This document shows, in pieces, positions 56,991 to 64,000 of a DNA stretch of 64,000 nt. Made by a program: the position numbers and the translations under genes. The stretch is from Paraphysomonas bandaiensis (Eukaryota > Chrysophyceae). The stretch's first letter is position 1. Each line of letters starts with the position of its first letter. The stretch covers positions 1 through 64,000 of the forward strand of contig CBFFRP010000413.1 in NCBI GenBank assembly GCA_965644295.1, in the 5' to 3' direction. The notes below the pieces were generated by a model, which did no database searches, had not been told where the DNA came from, and saw only the letters and a list, made by a program, of their open reading frames with translations.

Positions 56991-57507
56991 TTGCTAAGGA
57001 GTAGTGTTATTGATTATCATGTGATATTAATGACTAGTATTAATAATGGAATCTATGGAGGAGGTTACTTACTGATTAATGATACTAATATATTGCAATA
57101 GTATTGTTGGACCGGTTTAAAAACTCCATCAATACTATTGACGGAACGCTATCTCACAATTGTATTGCAATATATTTTTCCCTTTCCCTGAGTTGAATTG
57201 ACTATCAATGCTATTTGGTTGTCACTAAATATTCATCCAACAAGTAGTATGAGTACATAGGGAGCAGGAACAGATTATCATCACTTACCCGTTCTTTTAA
57301 ATGTGGGAAGCCTATTAAAAGAAAGTTCCCAAGTAATAGTGCATTTATATGACTTAGTACTCATTACACAGTATTCAGAACACGCACACTGTTCAAGTCT
57401 GCAAAACTACTAGCTATACTTGCCCCAATCCCACAGTGTAGGCTCGTCGGTAACAAAATCGCACAATAAGGTGGTGTGTTCTATAACATTGTATCTCTAA
57501 AATGAGC
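56991..57507. other. Intergenic, no gene seen
   Basis: AT-rich sequence between the repeat copy and the thioredoxin-fold gene's 3' end. No ORF or RNA gene is recognised. Confidence 0.5.
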
Positions 57508-57903
57508 TCAATACTGCTTCGCAGCGGTTGATTTTGCCCATTCTTGAAGAATTCTACACGTTCTAGCCCCACAAACCGTGCTCCCAGATTTCTTATTGTA
57601 GAAAAAAGGTACACCGCCGCATTTTTCCTCACCACCCAGAGCTCTATACAAATCTTGATTTGTCGCATTACCGTAAACTTCCTTCCTGGTAATCTGTTTA
57701 CCCAAAGCAAATTCTAAGCAGGTAACGGCAGGTGCCACATGAGCAGTATATGGACAAGACGCACCATAGAAGAATATTAAATCATCGTCTAATTCGAAAG
57801 AGTTTATTTTGTCTTTAATTTCGAGTAACTTAGTCTGCTTCATGTCCTCTATTCTCTGAAGGTCTTTAAGTAGAGAGTGGGTGGCATCGTCATTATCAAC
57901 CAT
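57508..57903 (-). CDS. Thioredoxin-fold protein, CPYT active site
   Basis: A complete single-exon gene of 131 residues. A charged helical N-terminus (1-40) precedes a thioredoxin/glutaredoxin-like core: strand LIFFYGAS, active-site Cys50 in CPYT, and a helix. The core closes with CGGVPFFYN, carrying the cis-proline (Pro99) of the fold, and SGSTVCGARTC. The CxxT site has one catalytic Cys, which favours a monothiol or peroxidase-type chemistry over dithiol exchange. Cys95 and the two late Cys could act as partners. Similar small CPYT proteins occur in algae and other protists, usually unnamed. No clear targeting peptide is visible. It is divergent to the RRM/CCCH gene, with 348 bp between start codons. 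Confidence 0.8.
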   Translation of the reverse strand: MVDNDDATHSLLKDLQRIEDMKQTKLLEIKDKINSFELDDDLIFFYGASCPYTAHVAPAVTCLEFALGKQITRKEVYGNATNQDLYRALGGEEKCGGVPFFYNKKSGSTVCGARTCRILQEWAKSTAAKQY

Positions 57904-58251
57904 TTTGGAAATTCTAATATTTTAATCTGAAATACGACTTCTTAAACAGTTGTACAGGTTTGCATGTTAAGGTTAGGATTAGCTGGCTTGTACCTTGTAC
58001 TCTGTATCTTCACATGTCGGTATACCCATGGGTATACGGTATACGGTATAGTTGGAATTCTTGCTTTGTCAGACATTTTTGAGTCCGTATTTCATAGAAT
58101 ACCATGGAATACTGTATTTTCCTACTTTTTACTGGTTTACTTTCTTTCTTTTTTTGCCAAGAGTGAGTGGATTAAAAGTAACTAAGACACAGCATGCATA
58201 TATATATATTCGTGCTCTGGGGTAGATATGTCGTCGGAGAGCTGAGTCGAG
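57904..58251. promoter_or_regulatory. Bidirectional promoter region
   Basis: 348 bp separate the start codons of two divergent genes and must contain both promoters and 5' leaders. A 73-codon plus-strand frame lies inside but has no support. GTATACCCATGGGTATAC and GGTATACGGTATACGG form palindromic words at 58019-58050, a possible binding-site cluster. Confidence 0.45.
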
Positions 58252-59016
58252 ATGTCAGGTCTAAATGATGAGAGTGAGGGAAGTGATCAGGTCTATGAGG
58301 ATGACTCAAGAAAAGTGTTTGTTTCCCGTCTGCCCCCTTCATGGACGGAGGAGCATCTGAAATCTCATTTTGAGGCATGCTTTGGGACAGTTGACTGTGC
58401 ATCTATTAAATGGGATGATGATAACAACTGCAGTCTCGGTTTTGGTTTTGTAACTTTCGAATCTGAACAATTAAAAGAAAAGGCGGTTCTACAAGGCTGT
58501 ATACATGCTAAACGCCGCACTATTCATATCCGTCCTGTTGAGCGCACAGATGGATCACAAGGGAGAGGTAGAGATTGTGGAATATGTTACATGTGGCAGA
58601 AGTCCGCCTGTGTTCGCGGAAATACCTGTAAATTTCTTCATGAAGGACCAGGGGCATGTATCACCCAGTCAGCCCCTGGAGAGGGCAAGAGAAATAAATG
58701 TTTGTCATATAAAACCAAAGGGAAATGTTCTAAAGGCAATTCTTGTCCATTTTTGCATATGAGAAATCCGCTTGCTGAGAGTTCCAACTTAAGTGTCCAG
58801 ACTGAAAACAAGATTTGTCATTCGTTTAAGAAAAAAGGAAAATGCCGATATGGTGAAGACTGCATGTTCTCTCATTGTGTAGATGCTACGAAAAAGAAGA
58901 AACCAGAAAATTGTGTGGGAAAGAAGCGTAGAATAGATGGAGATGTATTGGTTCGCAGAAAGAAGTCGTTAGTTGGACCCAGTGCAAATTCGTTAGTTAG
59001 TGAAATATCCTCGTAA
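58252..59016 (+). CDS. RNA-binding protein with one RRM and three CCCH zinc fingers
   Basis: A complete single-exon gene of 254 residues. An acidic start is followed by an RRM (about 20-96) with RNP2 KVFVSRLP (21-28) and RNP1 GFGFVTFE (63-70). Three CCCH fingers follow: C112-C120-C126-H130 (x7-x5-x3), C150-C159-C165-H169 and C189-C198-C204-H208 (both x8-x5-x3). The tail is Lys/Arg-rich (KKKKPENCVGKKRRIDGD) and may be a nuclear localisation signal. RRM plus CCCH combinations bind single-stranded RNA in splicing, 3'-end processing or mRNA decay; which applies here cannot be told. I know no named orthologue with this exact order and spacing. Confidence 0.88.
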   Translation: MSGLNDESEGSDQVYEDDSRKVFVSRLPPSWTEEHLKSHFEACFGTVDCASIKWDDDNNCSLGFGFVTFESEQLKEKAVLQGCIHAKRRTIHIRPVERTDGSQGRGRDCGICYMWQKSACVRGNTCKFLHEGPGACITQSAPGEGKRNKCLSYKTKGKCSKGNSCPFLHMRNPLAESSNLSVQTENKICHSFKKKGKCRYGEDCMFSHCVDATKKKKPENCVGKKRRIDGDVLVRRKKSLVGPSANSLVSEISS

Positions 59017-59127
59017 AATAGTAGATACGAATCACGTTCCCGTACTGGTTCTTGCTAAGAAACTAATGACACGATATTCAGATCTCACACGATATATGTA
59101 AAATATTTATAGTTACCTAGTAGCGAA

Positions 59128-59520
59128 ATGTTTTCGTATTTGGAATTGAGTTATAGTACAATCTATCATTGCTGGCTATCTGGGTATATACCCGGATCAA
59201 TTTCTGTGTACGACGTCATAATTCCATATCATATTGCTGACAGCGGGGCCGGTTCATCTTCAATATTAGAATTCACTCCCACAGAGCCACCAAGAAGTTA
59301 CGACATCAACTTGACATTCAGTACAAGTAGCGTTGTGAAGCGGTCGTTCAGCCAAAAATATCATGACACACTTGCGACTAGGAATGACCCCACGATGCCT
59401 CGAACTGTTGCTGTCTTGTGGACCGCAAAGACAGTGCAACAGGTCATCGATGATGGACCGTCCGATTATGACGAGAATGAGGACGACGGTAACGAAGAGT
59501 TGGAATACTTAGAGCGCTAG
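59128..59520 (+). CDS. Hypothetical protein, acidic C-terminus
   Basis: This is a 130-codon frame from ATG to TAG, 111 bp after the RRM/CCCH gene on the same strand. The middle has ordinary protein composition (PPRSYDINLTFSTSSVVKRS, QKYHDTLATRNDP), and the C-terminus is strongly acidic (DYDENEDDGNEELEYLER). I recognise no domain. The N-terminal 30 residues are Tyr/Ser/Ile-rich like translated AT-rich DNA. The true start may therefore be downstream or after an intron (a CAATATTAG acceptor lies near 59270). Confidence 0.45.
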   Translation: MFSYLELSYSTIYHCWLSGYIPGSISVYDVIIPYHIADSGAGSSSILEFTPTEPPRSYDINLTFSTSSVVKRSFSQKYHDTLATRNDPTMPRTVAVLWTAKTVQQVIDDGPSDYDENEDDGNEELEYLER

Positions 59521-60439
59521 TTGCTGCATTGTTTTTGGGTTTTCATCATCATGTTGTAACCTCTACTGACTAACTAGTAACTAGATACTAGATACTACTG
59601 ATCGAGCTAATGTTTTCTTCTTAGCGCCCAATATAATATATCAATATATTGCAATATAATTATTATTTACTATTGGTCTTTAAAGTATTATTATCATTAT
59701 TTTTTATTTTTGCTGGCAATATATTGTTATCCCCATTTTGTCTCAAAAAATGCTTTTTTTTGACCTGATTTGGGCTCAACAGGGCGCTCATATCAGCACC
59801 GGGAAAATATAGACATTCAAGCTCACTTCTATCTTCATTATGATAATGACAGTCGAATGTACGTGATTTTATTATAGTACACAATTATAGAGAAACCACA
59901 ATCATGAGCCAAATATCAAGAGCAGATCATTCAACACTCCAGGTTATATTCCATCCTTCGACTGCTGTAGAAGATCACAACGATGTCAGTGCAAGTGATC
60001 TGTCTTCATATCCAGGACTTCGAAACAACTTCAAGAATATTACAGGAGAGTTTAAGTACCATATCTGATGCTATATAGGTGGTTAGGAGCAGTGGCACCC
60101 AGTTCTTTCAGGGTTGGGGCCATACCATGCTTCTCAGGATGTTGTGTGTCTCATATCATACACACATCCTTCGATAAGGTGCACTTGCAGAGGTAAAGCC
60201 TGCTGTATATAAATGTGATGATGATGCTAATAAAGGCAATAAGAAGCCTCTCTGTCATCTTCAACTGTTTACATTTATCATCACACTTACAGTATACATA
60301 TCATTCATTTGAAACTATATGAGTTCTCATTTGTGTTATTAATGTTAATCAAGGAACATCTATTTCTTAATACAGCAAGCATGCTACAAATAGCTATACA
60401 ATCTAATATTAACTTTTCAACGTCATGAGGATAAGCTAC
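59521..60439. other. Intergenic with a short shared repeat and a small ORF
   Basis: At 59672-59735 TATTGGTCTTTAAAGTATTA and TTTTTATTTTTGCTGGCAAT, then ATATTGTTA, recall 5461-5515. At 59904-60068 a 54-codon plus-strand frame (MSQISRADHSTLQVIFHPST...) has balanced composition but no recognised function. Nothing else stands out. Confidence 0.4.
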
Positions 60440-60561
60440 AATTTAACCTAGGGATAAGGAGTATCGTCCCTTGTCTAAATTTTAAAACTCGGGCTTTTCG
60501 CCCTCGTTTCAAAATTTTGAGCGCGGGACGTTATAGCCTCCTTATTGACCGTGGTTAAATA
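60439..60561. repeat. Palindromic foldback element, ~122 bp
   Basis: Left arm 60439-60498 and right arm 60504-60561 are imperfect reverse complements: ATTTAACC/GGTTAAAT at the ends, then GGATAAGGAG/CTCCTTATTGACC, GTCCC/GGGAC, AAATTTTAAAAC/GTTTCAAAATTTT. The centre is CTCGGGC-TTTTC-GCCCTCG. A long hairpin of this kind fits a miniature inverted-repeat transposon or foldback element. Flanks do not give a clear target duplication beyond possible TA. Confidence 0.7.
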
Positions 60562-60942
60562 TAACTATACCGACCCTGGCTGACAGGATTGCAGGATAGT
60601 TGTGATCAGTCGTGAGGAGACAATGTCGATGATCTCAACAAAATTAGAATGATATCACTTACAAGCTATTAGCCATGTATATCACTTTCTTTAGCGAGCT
60701 TTCTTTTTTAGCTCTGAAAATCTGAAATAGACATGTATTTCAGTTTCTAACGTCACATGGCATAAATAGATAATTCATCCTATTACCACAATTATCTTGC
60801 ATTCTATTCTTATGAAAAGTATAGTATTTTTTATTTACTGATTTTAACTATTATTTTTATCTCATGGGACTACGACGTAGAGAATCCTCAGAGCATACAT
60901 ACGTGACGGTTGTTCTAAAGCACTCATATATATTGAAAGTCT

Positions 60943-61440
60943 TATTATTAGCAATAAGCGTTAAAAATCTGCACCAACTTAGGAGCTAGATAAATGCTAG
61001 ACAAACTAGTTAGACCTCTACCTGTAACTAATCAGTACACACTTTTTTTATCCTACTATATTTAACGCTACGGAAGCTGCTTGTGCGTCGCCGCAAGCAC
61101 CAAGGTGAGACCACTTCCTCTCTGAGTTCTTAAGGTTAACATCCCGGATGCTTGACTTCAGCAGGCAGCCCAATACCCCGGATGCCCTCTTGAGGTGGGC
61201 CCATTCCCGGATGCCTGTTTATTCGTCAGGGCCCAAAGACGTCTACACAAGTGACACTTATTGGTGTCCCTTGTACCACACAAGCATTCGGCTATGAGTG
61301 GGCAGAAGAATATCTGCTGACTATATAATATGTTGTTCACGCTAGTTTCCCAGAGAGAATCTCTCCGGTACTTATCCCCCAGAACACCACACTAAAAGGT
61401 GCGAGTCCGACTTTAAATTGTTGAGGGACGCGCACTCATT
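60943..61440 (+). repeat. Dispersed structured repeat, copy F (full length)
   Basis: The longest uninterrupted copy, about 498 bp: TTATTATTAGCAATAAGCGT to GGTGCGAGTCCGACTTTAAA and TTGTTGAGGGACGC. In the core the outer stem reads GGAAG (61072-61076) paired with CTTCC (61114-61118), where copies C and E have GAAAG and CTTTC. The 3' half contains three CCCGGATGC words and CGTCAGGGCCCAAAGACGTC. No ORF spans it. Confidence 0.9.
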
Positions 61441-61849
61441 ACAATATCATATATATTATTATACTGCGACTTCCTACTGACTTCTTCCCTCTTTATTTCT
61501 TTTGTTATTGTTCGTTTTGTCAAAAAGGTTGAATGACGAAGTTAAAATGAATTCATACATATATTGAAGGTCACATCCAAAAATTATCAATCTTATACTG
61601 ATCGCGAGAAATTACATTTTGATCAACTGTAGTACATGACTTAATGATATGATATGAACTATATCAGTAAACCTGGAATATATTGACCGTATAAATTTGT
61701 GACTATGATTTAATAATACTTCTTGGTAGTATTGACAGCATTGATTTAGCAAATATAGATATAATTAATCAGGGTGCCGAAGGAAAAAAAGCAACTGCAC
61801 AACAATGAAATTCGTAGATAAATGAGACTCAAAAATCCTGAAGTCAGCA
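61441..61849. other. Spacer between two structured-repeat copies
   Basis: About 400 bp of AT-rich sequence with no gene, separating copy F from the inverted copy G. Confidence 0.5.
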
Positions 61850-62024
61850 GATGTCAGGTATATCAACATTCTGCTTTTTCACTGCGTTTGCTTTGAGTGG
61901 TAGAGAAAAAGTGGCTGTATCTTGGTGCTTGCGGTGACGCACAAGCAGCTTTCGTAGTGTGAAATAGCAGAATATCAGAAAAGTGAAGCACTTACTCTAA
62001 AACGCCTATTGCTAATAATAAGAC
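61850..62024 (-). repeat. Dispersed structured repeat, copy G (inverted, 5' half)
   Basis: Reading the minus strand gives TTATTATTAGCAATAGGCGT, TTAGAGTAAGTGCTT, ACGAAAGCTGCTTGTGCGTC, ACCGCAAGCACCAAG, then TACCTGACATCTGCTGACTT and CAGGATTTTTGAGTC. It faces copy F head-on about 400 bp away and lies directly upstream of the second copia element. Confidence 0.88.
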
Positions 62025-62028
62025 ATTC

Positions 62029-62278
62029 TGTTGAGATCTGAAGATTCTATATACTTGCAATTGAGTGCAGTATTATGTGAGATGCAAGGATCGAAAGATA
62101 TATATGTAATTAGTACATTATATTATGTAGTATGAAACTGAAGTAGAAGTGGATGACTATACAGGATACGATCACTGAGTGGGTGGTTTGTACACTATAG
62201 TAGTAAATGAATGGTGTTGAACACATCGAACACAACTTAGGTTCTTTATCATGTAATGTTTATAATTTCATCTTATCA
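62029..62278 (+). repeat. Putative 5' LTR of the second copia element
   Basis: A segment from TGTTGAGATCTG to CATCTTATCA has TG...CA termini and sits just ahead of the gag-pol ATG. The matching 3' LTR is beyond the window, and no standard TGGTA primer site follows, so this is a proposal only. Confidence 0.3.
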
Positions 62279-62305
62279 GTTGAGAATAGTAAACCTTAGC
62301 AAATA

Positions 62306-64000
62306 ATGTCAACTTCTGTTATGGTAGCGGATGGTAGTTGTAGGGATGGGGAAGATGACAAGAAGCTACGGTTTGACAAGAACCAAGCAGACTATTCAGC
62401 GAGAAAAATCAAGATGCATCTAATGAAGAAAAACCGAAACCATCTTGGCTTGGAGGACCCGCCAGCCGGAGGAAGGAATTTAGAGTCATGGAGAGAGCGT
62501 AATGATACCTGTGTTAGTACTATTTGGGAGGCTTGCGAGCATGACCCTGATGTGTTGGAGGTAGCCAATCAATATTTGGAGGGGAAGGCAATTTTACCTG
62601 CTGATGATCCTGCTAAGGAGGTGTTATCCAGTGAGCTCCTTCAGACACTGGTTGATAGGTTCAGAGGCGAGATTGGGACTGTATTGGAGAAGACTACGGC
62701 AGAATACCATTCGTTCAAAATAAGGCCGGGGGAAAAGGTGTCTGTTGGGGTAGATCGACTGAACGGTATAATCCAGAAGCTCATAAAATTGGGACAACCG
62801 CAGACAGAGGCAAGTAAATTAGCAAAGATAAAAGCAGCGCTGCAGATAGAGGAATTACATGATTTATGGATGTCGGTAGCGATGATGCCTAAAGCAACAA
62901 CTACATTTGATTCGGTGAAAGAGGCTTGTGAAGAGTATGACGAGGCTATGACGCAGCTGAAGAAACTAAAGGGAGACAAATCTGAAGAGATCAATTTTAC
63001 GGCGTCGAAGGAGCCAGTGGTTTGTTCATTTTGTCGGAAGAAGGGACATGTAGCAGCGAATTGTTATGCTAAGGAACGACAAAGAAAAATGGATAAGTTC
63101 AAAAGAAAAGGGAAGACAAAGGAAAAGGCTTCGAAGAGTGTGCAGCAGCCAGGATCAAAGGATTATACTGGTTGTCATATCTGTGGAGATTTTAGTCATA
63201 AAGCCCGACAGTGCAAGTCGAAAAAACGGAAGAACATAAAAAACCCGGATAATGAGAATCCTCGAAAATCGAACAGGAAATTCGAGACAGAATGGAAGAA
63301 ATACGTCAACGACGGAGAGTCGTCGGATGATGAAGCGAATATGTTTGGAGAAGAGGTTTTGCTATCGGTGGATACGTCGGAAGAACCTCGTGTATATCTG
63401 GACAGTTGTGCAAGTAAAAGACTGTTTATAGTAAAGGATAAAATTGCACTGGAGTCATTTACTCCTGAGTTTGGGGCAATCCAACTAACTAGAAAGGGTT
63501 CTCAATTGGAGACACAGGGGGCTGGTACATTCGGGGAATGGAGAGACATCAGAGTTAGTGAAGAAGCGGTGAAGAACATTGTGTCAGGAGGGATGCTGAG
63601 ATCAATGGGATACGGATTCCAACTGCTTCGAAAGCCTAAAATCGTGGAATTGGACTCTGGAAACGAGGTGTTGACTGGAGAGTACGATGAGCATGGAGGG
63701 ATGCCGTATGTGGACTTGATGGAGGTGTTAAATCTGCCAAATGTGTCTATGTGCAATCAGATGGAGGAGGTAAATTTGTCGGATAATACAGGACAAGATG
63801 CGTTGGATCGCTTACATGAGCGTACTGGACATGTCTCGAAATCGAAGTTATTAGAAGCTCACCGACACATGTTATTCAGAGGATCAGGACTACAACGACA
63901 TCACCTTTCGAAGGCAAAGGAGAAGAGTTGCAAGAAACCCCTGTGTAAATGGTGTGCCAAGGCGAAGATAACCAGGCATTCGTTCAAATCACGGGACAAC
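62306..64000 (+). CDS. Copia-type gag-pol polyprotein, 5' part (runs off window)
   Basis: Open for 565 codons from ATG at 62306 to the window edge. Gag (about 1-235) is helical and UBN2-like. Two CCHC knuckles follow: CSFCRKKGHVAANC at residue 240 and CHICGDFSHKARQC at 290, separated by a Lys-rich linker. The protease region has YLDSCASKRL, so the catalytic Asp366 is followed by Ser-Cys-Ala where DSGA is usual. Near 500-560 the integrase zinc finger is visible (LHERTGHVSKSKL, then C and CKWC). Knuckles, protease, then HHCC integrase is the copia order. It is a different family from the element at 50853-56587: two knuckles rather than one, and little shared sequence. The rest of integrase, RT and RNase H must lie beyond 64000. 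Confidence 0.85.
   Translation, partial: MSTSVMVADGSCRDGEDDKKLRFDKNQADYSARKIKMHLMKKNRNHLGLEDPPAGGRNLESWRERNDTCVSTIWEACEHDPDVLEVANQYLEGKAILPADDPAKEVLSSELLQTLVDRFRGEIGTVLEKTTAEYHSFKIRPGEKVSVGVDRLNGIIQKLIKLGQPQTEASKLAKIKAALQIEELHDLWMSVAMMPKATTTFDSVKEACEEYDEAMTQLKKLKGDKSEEINFTASKEPVVCSFCRKKGHVAANCYAKERQRKMDKFKRKGKTKEKASKSVQQPGSKDYTGCHICGDFSHKARQCKSKKRKNIKNPDNENPRKSNRKFETEWKKYVNDGESSDDEANMFGEEVLLSVDTSEEPRVYLDSCASKRLFIVKDKIALESFTPEFGAIQLTRKGSQLETQGAGTFGEWRDIRVSEEAVKNIVSGGMLRSMGYGFQLLRKPKIVELDSGNEVLTGEYDEHGGMPYVDLMEVLNLPNVSMCNQMEEVNLSDNTGQDALDRLHERTGHVSKSKLLEAHRHMLFRGSGLQRHHLSKAKEKSCKKPLCKWCAKAKITRHSFKSRDN

Noticed and set aside
61380-61440. GGTGCGAGTCCGAC in structured-repeat copies as a tRNA B box (tRNA-derived SINE)
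   Set aside because: It is close to the B-box consensus, but the flanking bases do not form a T stem and no A box lies at the right distance, so I do not claim tRNA origin.
1-64000. CRISPR arrays, bacterial operons, prophage or organelle DNA
   Set aside because: No spaced identical repeats, no prokaryote-type gene packing, and spliceosomal introns throughout.

Overview
This is nuclear DNA of a eukaryote, almost certainly a single-celled or algal protist. It is AT-rich, its genes have short spliceosomal introns (39-258 nt, almost all GT-AG), and its gene families are exclusively eukaryotic: cytoplasmic dynein, the tri-snRNP protein SNU23, TFIID subunit TAF8, a SHAQKYF-type MYB, and Ty1/copia and hAT transposons. 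Nothing in the window fixes the species. The mobile elements look algal or stramenopile-like, but I do not press that.

Layout. 1-8.2 kb is transposon-rich: a coiled-coil ORF (1.4-2.1 kb, minus), a GC-rich decayed LINE (3.2-4.6 kb) and a long inverted-repeat element (5.7-7.4 kb). At 8.4-11.9 kb lies a 14-exon ABCB half-transporter (plus) with an unexpected zinc ribbon in its linker. At 12.7-13.6 kb is a Cys-rich two-exon gene (minus), then minisatellites and repeat fragments. At 16.2-30.3 kb (minus) is a complete cytoplasmic dynein 1 heavy chain of seven exons and 4601 codons. 32.4-35.8 kb is a nest of three hAT-like transposons. At 37.7-38.6 kb is SNU23, at 38.9-39.6 kb a hAT remnant with perfect terminal repeats and target duplication, at 42.7-43.6 kb a WW-domain membrane protein (minus), and at 44.2-45.1 kb TAF8. 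At 46.7-47.7 kb is a second member of the nested hAT-like family, and at 48.9-49.5 kb a MYB gene. At 50.85-56.59 kb is an intact Ty1/copia element with identical LTRs. At 57.5-59.0 kb a thioredoxin-fold gene and an RRM/CCCH gene are divergently arranged. From 62.0 kb to the window end runs a second, unrelated copia element (partial).

The host genes are unrelated housekeeping functions (vesicle/organelle transport motor, mRNA splicing, transcription, RNA binding, membrane transport) and do not form a pathway. The unifying feature is the mobile-element landscape. A ~490-bp dispersed repeat occurs at least eight times, in both orientations. Its core folds into a three-stem structure, and one copy shows a paired base change in the outer stem. 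The intact copia element sits inside one copy of it. The repeat family, the zinc-ribbon ABC transporter, the nested hAT structure and the WW-membrane protein are the items most worth checking.

All exon structures were worked out by eye from splice-site phase and protein family alignment in memory. No database search or folding program was run.
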